Source of the DNA: Simiduia aestuariiviva
GTDB taxonomy: Bacteria > Pseudomonadota > Gammaproteobacteria > Pseudomonadales > Cellvibrionaceae
DNA length: 64,000 bases
Assembly: GCF_014192475.1 (NCBI RefSeq)
Contig: NZ_JACHXZ010000004.1
Span: forward strand, 49,250 to 113,249
Reading direction: 5' to 3'
Shown: positions 48,185-58,174 of the stretch, piece by piece
Layout of the letters: every line of letters begins with the position of its first letter
Position numbering within the stretch: position 1 is the stretch's first letter
Notes under the pieces: model-generated
The model's database searches: none
Told to the model about the DNA's origin: nothing
Seen by the model: only the letters and a program-made list of their open reading frames with translations
Translations under genes and position numbers: made by a program

Positions 48185-48700
48185 ATGAAATGGCTTTTCA
48201 TGGCGATACTCATCGCACAATCGGCTGCACTGGCGATTATTTTTTCACACCTCAAAAGTTTGCACACAACGGTAGACACTCTTGCAACGTACCTGCCCTA
48301 TTCCCATAACAGCGATTCCACGAATAGCAGCGATTCCACGAACCGCCACAACGTGAGATCCTCCACGGATAACGAAACCCAACCCACCGATCAGCTTCAG
48401 CAATTGGCCATGATACAAAAGGAACTTGCTAGATTATCTTTGGCCATCGAAAGCAACTTAGATAGCGCAGGCATGAGGCCCGAAAACATCGCCCCCCCAC
48501 CTTCTGCCTCTCAGATCGAACGGCATGACATGCTGCGGGGGTCACTTAACAATATGATGTTTGCGGGACCAGTATCTCAGATGCAAATCGATAACTTGCA
48601 AATACAAGCAGCACAGTTACACCCAGAACAGCGCAAGGAGATGTTCAGTTCAATTGCACGCGCTGTAAATTCAGGGCAATTGAAAATCGTGAATCAATAG
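48185..48700 (+). CDS. Membrane-anchored protein of unknown function
   Basis: A 171-residue protein with an N-terminal hydrophobic anchor (residues about 3-20) and a soluble, low-complexity region containing two copies of SDSTN (coded by an 18-bp tandem repeat), then a helical coiled-coil-like stretch (LQQLAMIQKELARLSLAIES) and a conserved-looking C-terminal segment (QIDNLQIQAAQLHPEQRKEM). Probably faces the periplasm. It is preceded by very AT-rich promoter DNA and followed 25 bp later by a second small exported-protein gene, likely one operon. Confidence 0.6.
   Translation: MKWLFMAILIAQSAALAIIFSHLKSLHTTVDTLATYLPYSHNSDSTNSSDSTNRHNVRSSTDNETQPTDQLQQLAMIQKELARLSLAIESNLDSAGMRPENIAPPPSASQIERHDMLRGSLNNMMFAGPVSQMQIDNLQIQAAQLHPEQRKEMFSSIARAVNSGQLKIVNQ
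48311..48346 (+). repeat. 18-bp tandem repeat inside the 171-residue protein gene
   Basis: Two nearly identical 18-bp units (AGCGATTCCACGAATAGC and AGCGATTCCACGAACCGC), coding SDSTNS and SDSTNR. Such a unit can change number by slippage without shifting the frame. Confidence 0.85.
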
Positions 48701-48725
48701 TTTAACCCACCAAAAAGGATGCAAC

Positions 48726-49136
48726 ATGAAAAAGCAAATGATTGGATTCGTCTTAGCAACATTCTCGACCTTAGCATTGGCTGGTGCAGCAATCGACGTA
48801 CCTGTCGAAATCGATATGGATTCAAAAGTTGCCTTTGGCAACATGAAAACCGCACGTTTCTCTAGCAATGAGTTTGAACAAATTGGCTGCGGCACTAGGA
48901 CCTTTGGTGCTAACGATGTGGACCCTGGTTTTTCTTGGGGCTTCTGCCAAGCACAAATTATTGAAGGGGAATCCGTTATATGCTTCGCCTACGATAAGCC
49001 AGATTTGATTGATCAGATAAAAGCGCTCGACAGCTTTTCATTCGTCACATTCCGGTGGGATGATGAGGGTAACTGCACCTATGTAGGCAGCTCAACCCAA
49101 TCGCAGTATATTCCAAGCAAAAAGTTCAAAGACTAA
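48726..49136 (+). CDS. Small exported protein of unknown function
   Basis: A 136-residue protein with a signal peptide ending around ALAGAAI and a compact, soluble domain with four cysteines (two pairs, GCGTRTF and FCQAQ, CFAYDK, NCTYVG) that may form disulfides. Acidic in the C-terminal half. No family recognised. It follows the membrane-anchored protein gene by 25 bp, so the pair may act together in the periplasm. Confidence 0.6.
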   Translation: MKKQMIGFVLATFSTLALAGAAIDVPVEIDMDSKVAFGNMKTARFSSNEFEQIGCGTRTFGANDVDPGFSWGFCQAQIIEGESVICFAYDKPDLIDQIKALDSFSFVTFRWDDEGNCTYVGSSTQSQYIPSKKFKD

Positions 49137-49546
49137 CCGTCTGTGATGGCAGTGGCTTGGCGAATAACCAAGCCATTGCCAACATTCATCAAAGCAGGCT
49201 TTTGCTTAAAGGGTACGCAGTACGCGAAAGCCTACATCAACATTGACATCCCGGTGCCACCCCCAGAATTCCCCCAACCTGATGTCCTTAACCCTGCGTG
49301 CGGAAGACTCCTCACGGAGTGCATTTCGACAGCTGCCCCAATATTGAGACCCTCTTCATTACTCTCCGAGAGCGCCTTCAGTCGGACAAAACAAAGTGCT
49401 CTACGCTTAAACTCGGGGACTTGATATCCTTGTGTCGCCTCTCATGTACCTAATCCAGCAACAGCTCAAGCTTCATGGTAAACTGCGCGCCATCTGCGCC
49501 ACCGCTGTGGCATTGCTGTGTGACATTTAGAACAAGGAGGTCAATT
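49137..49546. other. Intergenic region before ugd with gene remnant
   Basis: About 410 bp. It contains a hairpin (TGGCTTGG/CCAAGCCA, 49153-49175), the FGE-like remnant at 49206-49355, and the ugd leader with AAGGAGG at 49534-49540. Confidence 0.45.
49206..49355 (-). pseudogene. Remnant of a formylglycine-generating-enzyme-like (SUMF1) gene, C-terminus only
   Basis: On the minus strand an open stretch of about 49 codons ends in DVNVDVGFRVLRTL and a TAA at 49206. The GFRVLRTL ending, preceded by the Trp-rich EFWGWHRD, resembles the C-termini of SUMF1/FGE-type domains. The upstream part is cut by a stop at about 49356. No start codon or further domain is present. Confidence 0.45.
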
Positions 49547-50878
49547 GTGAATATTACTATCGTGGGAACCGGTTACGTGGGGCTAGTGTCTGGCGCCTGT
49601 TTCGCGGACATGGGCAACCAAGTTACCTGTGTTGACGTGGACGCCGCCAAAATTGAGCGACTGCGCGCGGGCGATATTCCCATCTACGAACCTGGCCTTG
49701 CGGCAGTGGTAGAGCGCGGCATCAAACTCGGGCTGTTATCCTTCACCACCGACCTGCCACAGGCCATGACCCAGTCGAGCATTTACTTCATTGCGGTGGG
49801 CACGCCCCCTGGTGAAGACGGCTCAGCCGACCTCAAGTATGTGCTGGCCGTGGCCCGCGAGATTGGTCAAAACCTCAACGAATATGCCGTTATCGTCGAT
49901 AAATCGACCGTGCCAGTGGGCACTGCTGACAAGGTACGTGAAGCCATTCAGGCAGAGCTAGACCTGCGTGGCGTGGATATTCCTTTCGATGTGGTTAGCA
50001 ATCCGGAATTTTTGAAGGAAGGCGCCGCGGTCAGCGATTTCATGAAGCCAGACCGCATTATCATCGGCACTGACAGCGAGCGCGCTGGCGCCGTGATGGG
50101 CGAGTTGTATCAAGATTTTTCTCGCAATCACGACAAAGTCATGTACATGGGCGTGCGCGATGCAGAGATGACTAAGTACGCCGCCAACGCCATGCTCGCC
50201 ACCAAAATTTCATTCATGAACGAAATCGCCAACCTGTGTGATGCGCTCGACGTCGATGTCGAAGAAGTGCGCCACGGTATAGGCTCGGACTCACGCATTG
50301 GCTACTCCTTTATCTACCCCGGCTGTGGCTATGGCGGCTCCTGCTTTCCTAAAGATGTGCAGGCCCTAGTGCGAATGGCTGATAACGTCAAATTTGACGC
50401 CAAACTACTGAACGCCGTAGAGGAGCGCAACATTGCGCAGAAACACGTGCTTGCCAGCAAGGTGACGCGCCACCTCGGTGAGTTGAACGGCAAAACCATC
50501 GCCGTCTGGGGCCTGGCATTTAAACCCGGTACCGACGACATGCGTGAAGCACCGTCCATCGTGTTGATCAATAGCCTGCTCGCGGCCGGCGCCACCGTGA
50601 AAGTGCACGATCCAGAGGCCATGACTACCTCTAAACGCGAATTCGCGCCTAAGTTTGTGGAAGAGGGCCAGCTCATTTATTGCGATCATCACTTCGACGC
50701 AACCGAGGATGCCGATGCGTTGGTATTGGTGACCGAATGGAAGCAATACCGCCAACCTGATTTCGACAAGTTGAAAAGTCAATTGCGCGCCTCGGTGATT
50801 ATCGACGGCCGCAACATTTACAACCCGGAAAAACTGAAACAGATGGGCTTTGTGTACGAGGGCATTGGCCGCCGCTAA
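49547..50878 (+). CDS. ugd: UDP-glucose 6-dehydrogenase
   Basis: Oxidises UDP-glucose to UDP-glucuronate with two NAD, supplying capsule, exopolysaccharide or lipid A sugars. It has 443 residues. N-terminal Rossmann motif GTGYVG (residues 7-12), active-site thiolate Cys266 in GYGGSCFPKD, and the C-terminal domain with LAFKPGTDDMREAPS. The start is GTG 49547, fixed by AAGGAGG six bases before and by the family N-terminus. The longer ATG frame is not supported. No other polysaccharide gene adjoins it. Confidence 0.97.
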   Translation: MNITIVGTGYVGLVSGACFADMGNQVTCVDVDAAKIERLRAGDIPIYEPGLAAVVERGIKLGLLSFTTDLPQAMTQSSIYFIAVGTPPGEDGSADLKYVLAVAREIGQNLNEYAVIVDKSTVPVGTADKVREAIQAELDLRGVDIPFDVVSNPEFLKEGAAVSDFMKPDRIIIGTDSERAGAVMGELYQDFSRNHDKVMYMGVRDAEMTKYAANAMLATKISFMNEIANLCDALDVDVEEVRHGIGSDSRIGYSFIYPGCGYGGSCFPKDVQALVRMADNVKFDAKLLNAVEERNIAQKHVLASKVTRHLGELNGKTIAVWGLAFKPGTDDMREAPSIVLINSLLAAGATVKVHDPEAMTTSKREFAPKFVEEGQLIYCDHHFDATEDADALVLVTEWKQYRQPDFDKLKSQLRASVIIDGRNIYNPEKLKQMGFVYEGIGRR

Positions 50879-50894
50879 GCGAAGTACCAACCAT

Positions 50895-50922
50895 AAAAAA
50901 ACCGCCTTACGGCGGTTTTTTT
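50895..50922. terminator. Bidirectional terminator between ugd and sapC
   Basis: Stem AAAAAAACCGCC/GGCGGTTTTTTT with a TTAC loop, between convergent genes. A-run and T-run on both arms allow it to work in both directions. Confidence 0.9.
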
Positions 50923-50937
50923 ATAAGCGGTCGAATC

Positions 50938-51675
50938 TTATTTTGCAGTTGTATCTGCAGGCACTTTTGCGATCAACTCTCGGAATTTACGCAGCGATTG
51001 CAAATGGGTGAAGATGAGTTCCATACCGTCATTTTTCATAAGCTCTGCCAGCTTGTCACTGTCGAGTGCCTTAAGTTTGTCACGGCTTACCGCCAAAAAG
51101 CCACCCAAGCGAATTTTCTCACCGCCGTCGTTCGGCGTGAATTGCGCCTCCATAGGCTCAAGTAAATCCCACTCCTGTAAACGTGCACAAAAAGACTGAG
51201 TGCGAGCAAAGTTCATTTGATATTCTTTTAAGAAATCCAGCACTTTGCCTAGGTATTCAGTTTGCTTGCCTTCGTCATCAAATAAACGCTCGCCCTTACC
51301 ATCTGGGCTGCAACCGGCGTACGTTTCATCGATGCACAACAAAAAGTTTTTGCCTTCGTCGTTGCTTGAAAAAACAAAAGGATAGCGGCGGAAGAATGCC
51401 GGCAGGTAATTAGCGGTAAACTTACCTTCTTCGTTGATGAACAGATTTTGCTCTGGCTTCACGCCCATTACTGCCAAAGGCAATACGTTGTCACCGTTTT
51501 TGGTGAATACAACAGGAAAAGATTCCGCTGCACTGAAGAACTCAACAGCCGTCAGCGGCACAGAGTTTACGGTTTTGGCAAAGCTCAGGTCACCCGTGGG
51601 CTCAATACCCCAGCCGCGATGGCGCTCACTGGAAATGGGGGTTGCGTTGCCGTATATCAAAAGTTGTTTAGTCAC
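50938..51675 (-). CDS. SapC-family protein
   Basis: A 245-residue protein of the SapC family (named for an S-layer/peptide-processing gene cluster in other bacteria; the function is not settled). Family features: SERHRGWGIEP near the start, LPLAVMGVKPEQNLFI, YLPAFFRRYPFVFSS, and a C-terminal region LQSLRKFRELI. No signal peptide. It starts at GTG 51675 with a GAGAG upstream and lies 12 bp downstream of the 179-residue unknown gene on the same strand, so the two are probably an operon. Confidence 0.8.
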   Translation of the reverse strand: MTKQLLIYGNATPISSERHRGWGIEPTGDLSFAKTVNSVPLTAVEFFSAAESFPVVFTKNGDNVLPLAVMGVKPEQNLFINEEGKFTANYLPAFFRRYPFVFSSNDEGKNFLLCIDETYAGCSPDGKGERLFDDEGKQTEYLGKVLDFLKEYQMNFARTQSFCARLQEWDLLEPMEAQFTPNDGGEKIRLGGFLAVSRDKLKALDSDKLAELMKNDGMELIFTHLQSLRKFRELIAKVPADTTAK

Positions 51676-51687
51676 GTAAGGTCTCTC

Positions 51688-52227
51688 TTATTTATCCGAT
51701 GCTGTTGATTTTTTTTCCTTGGCCTTGCGCAAGGGTTCGTATTGATCTGGATCTAAAAACGTTAGACACAGATTCATTTCTTTATTTTGGCTGGGTGCGA
51801 GCACCAGTACCAAAACGTTGTAGTCGCCGCCCTTCTCAATGACACCGGGCTTGTGTACTAGGATATTGCCGTTATCACCCGTGAGAAAATTGAGGTCTTG
51901 GCGCGCCTGCAGGGCCTGGCCTAGATTTTGTAACATCGCCTGCAAGCTCGCTTTGAACACAGGGAATCCCAACTGGCCCCGGAATTCTTTGCGATCAAGG
52001 GAAATGGTCAGTTTAATGGTGACCTGCTCGCCAACCGTCATGCTGCCGGCGGCCAACTTTTCCTCGTCTTTAAGCTGCTTAAACAGCTTTTTACCGTGCT
52101 CATCGCCTTTGGCCAAAAAGCCACCGTGGAGAATATTGCAGGCCAAATTGACCACTTCGGGAATATTTATCGTGAGTTGAGGCTTTTCAGCCGCTGCGTC
52201 AGTCTGAGGGGTTACTGCTTCTGTCAT
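51688..52227 (-). CDS. Unassigned soluble protein upstream of sapC
   Basis: A 179-residue cytoplasmic protein without recognised domain. It looks like a mixed alpha/beta fold of about 150 residues with a lysine-rich tail. It contains GGDYNVLVLVLAPSQNKEMN and a conserved-looking LNFLTGDNGNILVHKPG. Placed 12 bp before sapC on the same strand, so a partner role with SapC is likely but unproven. Its upstream neighbour is the smrA gene 58 bp away. Confidence 0.6.
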   Translation of the reverse strand: MTEAVTPQTDAAAEKPQLTINIPEVVNLACNILHGGFLAKGDEHGKKLFKQLKDEEKLAAGSMTVGEQVTIKLTISLDRKEFRGQLGFPVFKASLQAMLQNLGQALQARQDLNFLTGDNGNILVHKPGVIEKGGDYNVLVLVLAPSQNKEMNLCLTFLDPDQYEPLRKAKEKKSTASDK

Positions 52228-52285
52228 TATTCTAATCTCTGGTTACTTCGCTTTGGTTACCGCGTTTGTGCGCTCTTCCTTGATG

Positions 52286-52873
52286 CTAGCGCCGCTTGTG
52301 AAGCCGCTCGGCATTCTCAAGTCGCTGTTTGTCACTCTTGCGAATCAGCACATAGGTGGCACCAACGCCGCCATGCTGCTTCTGGGCCGAGTGAAAGGCC
52401 TGAACTTCTGTTAATTGGGGCAACCAGTGCGCAATGCAACTCTTGAGCATTGCCGGTTGTGGTTTTCTTCCCTCGCCCTTGCCGTGGGTGATCAATGCCG
52501 ACCGAATATCGTGCTGACAACAGTCCTGTACAAAGGTGTGGACCGCAAGTCTGGCCTGCTCAACCGTTAAATTGTGCAGGTCGAGGCGCGCATCCATGGC
52601 GTACTTACCCAACCGCAGATTGCGATACACCCCGTTTTGAATGCCTGGGCGCTTAAATGCCAACACATCGTGCGGGTCCACAGGCTCAATAAACTCGCCA
52701 CTGAGTCGGTTGTACTCCTCCACTTCGGTGCGCACCGCATCGGCGCGTTTTTGCCTTAGGGCCACCTCGGACATGCTGTGCTTCACTAGGGCGACCCGAG
52801 GCTCTACCGCGAGCGGGCGCACATCGCTCAAATCCTGCCCCAACAGGCCAATAAACGATTCATCACTGCTCAT
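52286..52873 (-). CDS. Smr-domain nuclease (SmrA/YdaL type)
   Basis: A 195-residue protein. The C-terminal half is the Smr domain with LDLHNLTVEQARLAV and the LITHGKGEG catalytic-type loop. The first 85 residues are an N-terminal extension typical of proteobacterial SmrA-like proteins. Smr domains nick DNA or cleave RNA in mismatch- or ribosome-rescue-type pathways. The ATG 52873 is used. The gene starts inside the end of the thioesterase gene, an 11-bp overlap. Confidence 0.9.
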   Translation of the reverse strand: MSSDESFIGLLGQDLSDVRPLAVEPRVALVKHSMSEVALRQKRADAVRTEVEEYNRLSGEFIEPVDPHDVLAFKRPGIQNGVYRNLRLGKYAMDARLDLHNLTVEQARLAVHTFVQDCCQHDIRSALITHGKGEGRKPQPAMLKSCIAHWLPQLTEVQAFHSAQKQHGGVGATYVLIRKSDKQRLENAERLHKRR

Positions 52874-53315
52874 CACCGGCCTCCACCACTGCGGGCTGAT
52901 ACGTGCTTAAAAAGGCCTCAGGCATGCGTCTGGCCCGCCCGCTGCTCATTTCGATGCACACTAGCTGCCAACACCCACGCATCAAGGTCTCGCGGCCCCG
53001 TAGCAGCTGAAATTGGCGTGTCATATTGAGGCGTGCATCGGATGCAGTCAACCAAGTGGCTAAGATGAGTGAGTCACCCTGCAGGGCAGGCAGCACATAG
53101 TCATATTGTGCTTGGCGGATAGCCATGGCCCGATCCAACGCCCGGTAGTCGGCGAGCGATAGCCCGAGTTGCGCAGAGTGATCCCACGCTACCCGCTCAC
53201 ACCACTGTACGTACACCGCGTTATTGACGTGACCCAATCCATCGATATGGGCCTCCGTCACCGCGATTGACTGGGTGTGGGGACCGGGAAAATCAAAGGG
53301 CTCGCCCCCGTGCAC
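52863..53315 (-). CDS. 4-hydroxybenzoyl-CoA-thioesterase-type acyl-CoA thioesterase
   Basis: A 150-residue hotdog-fold enzyme with the family motif IDGLGHVNNAVYVQWCERVAW (catalytic region). It hydrolyses an acyl-CoA of unknown chain. GTG start at 53315 is supported by a strong GAGGAGG. Overlaps smrA. Confidence 0.9.
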   Translation of the reverse strand: MHGGEPFDFPGPHTQSIAVTEAHIDGLGHVNNAVYVQWCERVAWDHSAQLGLSLADYRALDRAMAIRQAQYDYVLPALQGDSLILATWLTASDARLNMTRQFQLLRGRETLMRGCWQLVCIEMSSGRARRMPEAFLSTYQPAVVEAGDEQ

Positions 53316-53364
53316 ATTTACCTCCTCAGGGTGCCCTATTCATTCGGACCCGAAGATTACCGCG

Positions 53365-53393
53365 CAAAAAAAGGGCGGTCAATTTGACCGCCC
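53365..53393 (-). terminator. Intrinsic terminator of acs
   Basis: On the minus strand GGGCGGTCA/TGACCGCCC with a three-base loop followed by seven T, between acs and the thioesterase gene. Confidence 0.88.
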
Positions 53394-53458
53394 AATAACA
53401 TGGTGACCGCAGTCACTTAAGGGTGTAGGTGAGTTTACGCTGCGGCCTTGTTACTGGA

Positions 53459-55393
53459 TCATCGATTTGCGCGATTTTCGATCAGCTCGTCCACCACTGA
53501 AGGATCGGCCAGCGTTGACGTGTCACCCAGCGTGTCCAATTCATTGGCTGCAATTTTGCGCAGTATGCGGCGCATAATCTTACCGGAGCGAGTTTTAGGC
53601 AGCCCTGGCGCCCACTGGATGATGTCGGGCTTGGCAATGGGGCCAATTTCTTTGGTGCACAGCGCGACCAATTCTTTTTTGAGCGCATCAGTGGGCTCGG
53701 TCCCCGCCATAAGGGTGACATAGCAATAGATGCCCTGGCCCTTGATGTCGTGGGGGTAACCCACCACAGCCGATTCCGCCACCAGATCGTGCAGCACCAA
53801 TGCGCTCTCGATTTCTGCGGTGCCCATGCGGTGCCCGGAAACATTCAACACGTCGTCCACGCGCCCGGTGATCCAGTAGTAGCCATCGGCGTCGCGGCGG
53901 GCGCCGTCACCAGTGAAATAGTAACCTTTGAAGGTGCTGAAATAGGTGTCCAGCATGCGCTGATGATCGCCGTACACACTGCGGATCTGACTGGGCCAGG
54001 ACGCCTTAATGGCTAGGCTACCTTCGCCAGCGCCTTCAATTTCGCGCCCCTCACCGTCGAGCAACACGGGCTGTACGCCAAAGAACGGCAGCGTCGCCGA
54101 GCCCGGCTTAGTGGCTGTGGCACCCGGCAGGGGCGTGAGCATGTGGCCACCCGTTTCGGTTTGCCACCAGGTGTCCACTATGGGGCAACGGCCTTCACCC
54201 ACCGTGTGGAAATACCACTCCCATGCCTCGGGGTTAATGGGCTCGCCGACGGTGCCCAGGATGCGCAGTGACTGGCGCGATGCGCGCGTGACGTATTCAT
54301 TGCCCGCCCCCATGAGCGCGCGGATTGCCGTGGGCGCCGTATAAAACGTATTGACCTTGTGCTTGTCCACCACTTGCCAGCACCGAGAGGCATCTGGGTA
54401 GGTGGGCACGCCTTCGAACATCAAGGTGGTGGCGCCGTTACACAGTGGGCCGTAGACAATGTAACTGTGGCCGGTGACCCAACCCACATCCGCGGTGCAC
54501 CAGTAGACCTCACCCTCGCGATAATCAAAGGTGTACTTAAAGCTCATGGCGGTGTGTAACAAATAACCTGCCGTCGTGTGTAAAACACCCTTGGGTTTGC
54601 CGGTGGAGCCTGAGGTGTAAAGGATGAACAGCGGATCTTCTGCATCCATCGGCTCGGGCTCGCACTCGGCTGGCACCTCTGCCACAGCATCGTGATACCA
54701 AACATCCCGGCTCGCGTCCCACTGAATTGCCCCACCGGTGCGCTTGACCACCAAGCAGGTGTGAGTATTGGGGCAGGCCGCTAGGGCTTTATCCGCATTG
54801 GCTTTTAGCGCGACGCTTTTGCCACCGCGCACGCCCTCGTCGGCCGTAATAAGTACGCGGCAGTCGGAATCCAAAATCCGGTCTTTCAATGCGTCTGGCG
54901 AAAAGCCACCAAATACCACCGAGTGCACCGCCCCCACGCGAGCGCAGGCCAGCATGGCGTAGGCAGCCTCTGGAATCATGGGCATGTAAATGCAGACGCG
55001 ATCACCCTTCTTTACGCCCCGCGCTCGCAGCACATTGGCCAGCCGACACACCTGCTCATGCAGCTCCGCGTAGGTAATGTGCTTATCTACCGCTGGGTCA
55101 TCGCCCTCCCAGATAATGGCCGTCTGTTGTGCGCGAGCAGGCAGGTGGCGATCAATACAATTAACGGTAACGTTAAGCTTGCCACCCGCAAACCAACTGG
55201 CTTCGCCCTTACTTAAATCCCATGAACAAATCGCATCCGGAGCCCGCTCAAAGGTCAGAAACTGTTCAGCTTGTTCGCGATAGAACGCCTCAGGCTCGTT
55301 GATCGAACGCGCATACATGACATCGTAAGTTTCTTTATTAATATGTGCGTCTTGAAAATTTTGCGGGATGGGGTAGGTTTTAACGTCAGACAT
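53459..55393 (-). CDS. acs: Acetyl-CoA synthetase (AMP-forming)
   Basis: Makes acetyl-CoA from acetate, ATP and CoA through acetyl-AMP. The 644 residues contain the AMP-binding signature [14 protein letters not shown], the substrate motif [12 protein letters not shown], the hinge [14 protein letters not shown] and the acetylation-controlled lysine in [10 protein letters not shown] near the C-terminus. ATG 55393 lies seven bases after GGAGC. TTG 55399 would add two residues. Transcribed away from the kinase gene. Confidence 0.98.
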   Translation of the reverse strand: MSDVKTYPIPQNFQDAHINKETYDVMYARSINEPEAFYREQAEQFLTFERAPDAICSWDLSKGEASWFAGGKLNVTVNCIDRHLPARAQQTAIIWEGDDPAVDKHITYAELHEQVCRLANVLRARGVKKGDRVCIYMPMIPEAAYAMLACARVGAVHSVVFGGFSPDALKDRILDSDCRVLITADEGVRGGKSVALKANADKALAACPNTHTCLVVKRTGGAIQWDASRDVWYHDAVAEVPAECEPEPMDAEDPLFILYTSGSTGKPKGVLHTTAGYLLHTAMSFKYTFDYREGEVYWCTADVGWVTGHSYIVYGPLCNGATTLMFEGVPTYPDASRCWQVVDKHKVNTFYTAPTAIRALMGAGNEYVTRASRQSLRILGTVGEPINPEAWEWYFHTVGEGRCPIVDTWWQTETGGHMLTPLPGATATKPGSATLPFFGVQPVLLDGEGREIEGAGEGSLAIKASWPSQIRSVYGDHQRMLDTYFSTFKGYYFTGDGARRDADGYYWITGRVDDVLNVSGHRMGTAEIESALVLHDLVAESAVVGYPHDIKGQGIYCYVTLMAGTEPTDALKKELVALCTKEIGPIAKPDIIQWAPGLPKTRSGKIMRRILRKIAANELDTLGDTSTLADPSVVDELIENRANR

Positions 55394-55597
55394 AAACAAG
55401 CTCCGTTATTGTGTTATGCGCTTTGATCTAAAAGACCGACTATACCAACTAGCGCACACATTCCCTATTAGTCGGTGGTCGAAAACCCAATGTGCATTGC
55501 ACAATGACACGGCAAACAGTAAGTTAGCGGTTACTAATTACAGCCCGACACGGATGTTGCAACGGCCCAATAACAAAATTAACCAAGCCAACACCCG

Positions 55598-58174
55598 ATG
55601 ACGTACGCCACGAACAGCCAAACTGATCACTATGAAATTGAGTCTATCCTTGGCAAAGGTGGCATGGGTGTGGTGTATCTTGCCTACGACAAGCGATTGG
55701 ATCGCAAAATTGCCTTAAAATGCATTCGAAAGAATCGCGCCAATCCTCTATGGATCGAAGCGGTGCAAGAGGAGGCCAAACTCCTAGCAAAGATCAACCA
55801 CACCAACATTGTTCAGATATACGATTTGATCGAGTGGCAGGACTCGCCCGCGCTGGTCATGGAATACGTGGAGGGTCGCACGCTGCTGGACTGGCTGTGC
55901 AGCGACGAACTGAGCGATGGCCGACTGAGTCTGAATACCCGCCTCGACTGGTTGCGTCAAATTGCCGATGGACTCGCTTGCGCCCACGAAAAAGGCATTA
56001 TCCACCGCGACCTCAAACCTGAAAACATCATGATTTCGGCGGGCGGGCAAGTCAAAATCATGGATTTCGGCATCGCCCGCCACCAAGCGCAACCGCAAGC
56101 CGCCAATGTTCATGACAGCCAGGCACTGCCCGGCGAATATATCGGCAGCCCCGCGGCCCTATCGCCCGAACAAGCCATGGGTGACAACCTCACCACCGCC
56201 AGCGATATTTTTTCCTTCGGCATTTTGGCCTACAGCTTACTGTGTAAGCATCACCCATTCGGCGATACGCAAGATCCAGACGGAATCTTGCAAGCCATTC
56301 TTTACCGTGCGCCGCTTCCGGTTAGCGTGGATGACGACACTTCGAATTCACTCGATGCATTTGCCAGCCTACTGATTCAATGTCTCGATAAAGATCCAGC
56401 GGCTCGACCCACTGCATGCAGCTGTGCGAAGCAGCTTATAAATGCCACTGAACCAGCAGTGATCACCGCCGAATCAACGCCACCCACACCCAGCAAGCCA
56501 GACCACACATTGTGGGCCTACGCAGTTTTGGTCGCCGTCATCTCGCTGGCGAGCTTGGCCTGGCTGACGTTTGACAATCACCAAGCCAACCAAATTCTGG
56601 CCATACAAGAACCCGTTATTACCATCAACAATACCGAGGGTGTCGCGCAAACGACGCAACTGAGATTGGCCGTGGATAACGCGCTACAAGAATCTCTGCT
56701 CAGCCAATCGCACATTCAGCTAGTTGACCGGCATGAGTGGCAACACACTAGCTCGACCAAGGCTATAGATATCAATGCCATCACTGGCGCCAAGCATGTG
56801 GTAAGACCCACAATCGACTGCCAAGCCAATCGCTGCCAAATAGAATTGTTACTCATTGATGCACAGGCATCCACAATTGTTTCAAAACAATCGTGGCCGG
56901 TATTTTTAAGCAATGAAGCTGACATCTATTACACCACCTGGCAGCACGCGCTCGCATTGATTGGCTCGCAAGCCCAGAGCCCAACAGCCATCGACCAAAC
57001 TTCCTACCTTAAATACATAAAAATATTGGAGACGTTTAACGTTGCGGCACAGCTTAGTGATGAAGAATTTCAGGCGCTTACTGAAATCATAGAAACGGAC
57101 GCCAGCTTCATCCCAGCCTACCGAATACTAACCCACGCCGCTGTGGCCAACCTTAATTTCCATAACGAAGGGGGGCAAATAAGAATCGCTCATGAGCTGC
57201 TAAATGAAAACAAACATCACCATATTGACGAAAGCACAGCAGCCGAACTGGAGTCACTTATTTTTATTGCATTGCGACAACTTAAAGATGCAGAGGCATC
57301 CATTCAAAAAGTTAAGGAACACGGCAAGCTGGAGCGGCACCTTCAGTTAACCGCCAAGCTCGCATCAAGAGACAACGACTTCGAAAAAGCTGAGCGAATC
57401 TACAGTGAATTATTGGAAAATCGATTTTCCGTAGCGCTGCTATACGACCTTGCTGCCGCCCAGTATTTTCAAGGCAAATACCAAAAAAGTATTGAAACCT
57501 TAAACACACTGATCAACATTTCCCCCGAGCACACGCCTAGCAATAGCTTGATTGCAGGGCTCTCCATTGCCATCGGTGACGTCAATACCGCAATCGAGGC
57601 CTACCACAGGCTCACTGACAAACATCCAGACAGCATCGAATACAACAACTTGGCAACCGCCTATATGCTCGCGGCCGACTTCGCGTCAGCACAAAAATAC
57701 CAAGAAAAAGCGCTAGAAATCAGCCCAAACAACCCAACTTTTTACTTAAATATGGGCGAGATTCATTTACTGAACGGCAACGCCCAAGAGGCTGAGTACT
57801 TTTTTCAGGAAGCGCTTAAAAAACTGGGCAAGAGCGATGACATCGACACGCTGGTGAGCATAGCCACCGCAAATATTCATCTCGGCAATCTTGACGAGGC
57901 AAGTAAAAACATTGCTGCGGCAAAGAAATTGGAGGGGGGATACGCAGACCTTATCTATGCAGAAACACTGTTTTTACTGAAATCAAACAAACAGCAAAAA
58001 GCCATGGACAGTATTGCGCAGCTGCTTGAGCTTGGGTACACGCCCATTTGGTTCACGCTACCCTGGTTCACCAGTCTATGCACAAACGCTAATTTTCAAT
58101 TATTGGTTGAGGAGGCGGCGGCCAATTTTTGCGCCACCGCCAACATTACAACCGATGCTAGGGTCGATGAATAA
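55598..58174 (+). CDS. Ser/Thr protein kinase with transmembrane helix and TPRs
   Basis: A PknB-type receptor kinase of 858 residues. Kinase domain (about 12-285): GKGGMGVVYLAY, catalytic Lys41, HRDLKPEN near 137, DFG in KIMDFGIARH. Membrane helix about 308-328 (LWAYAVLVAVISLASLAWL). The part after it should be periplasmic: a region of about 100 residues without known fold, then TPR-like repeats (about 480-800: AEYFFQEALKKLGKSDD, LAADFASAQKYQEKALEI). Plausibly senses a periplasmic signal via TPRs. The last 17 bp overlap the convergent 165-residue gene. Confidence 0.92.
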   Translation: MTYATNSQTDHYEIESILGKGGMGVVYLAYDKRLDRKIALKCIRKNRANPLWIEAVQEEAKLLAKINHTNIVQIYDLIEWQDSPALVMEYVEGRTLLDWLCSDELSDGRLSLNTRLDWLRQIADGLACAHEKGIIHRDLKPENIMISAGGQVKIMDFGIARHQAQPQAANVHDSQALPGEYIGSPAALSPEQAMGDNLTTASDIFSFGILAYSLLCKHHPFGDTQDPDGILQAILYRAPLPVSVDDDTSNSLDAFASLLIQCLDKDPAARPTACSCAKQLINATEPAVITAESTPPTPSKPDHTLWAYAVLVAVISLASLAWLTFDNHQANQILAIQEPVITINNTEGVAQTTQLRLAVDNALQESLLSQSHIQLVDRHEWQHTSSTKAIDINAITGAKHVVRPTIDCQANRCQIELLLIDAQASTIVSKQSWPVFLSNEADIYYTTWQHALALIGSQAQSPTAIDQTSYLKYIKILETFNVAAQLSDEEFQALTEIIETDASFIPAYRILTHAAVANLNFHNEGGQIRIAHELLNENKHHHIDESTAAELESLIFIALRQLKDAEASIQKVKEHGKLERHLQLTAKLASRDNDFEKAERIYSELLENRFSVALLYDLAAAQYFQGKYQKSIETLNTLINISPEHTPSNSLIAGLSIAIGDVNTAIEAYHRLTDKHPDSIEYNNLATAYMLAADFASAQKYQEKALEISPNNPTFYLNMGEIHLLNGNAQEAEYFFQEALKKLGKSDDIDTLVSIATANIHLGNLDEASKNIAAAKKLEGGYADLIYAETLFLLKSNKQQKAMDSIAQLLELGYTPIWFTLPWFTSLCTNANFQLLVEEAAANFCATANITTDARVDE

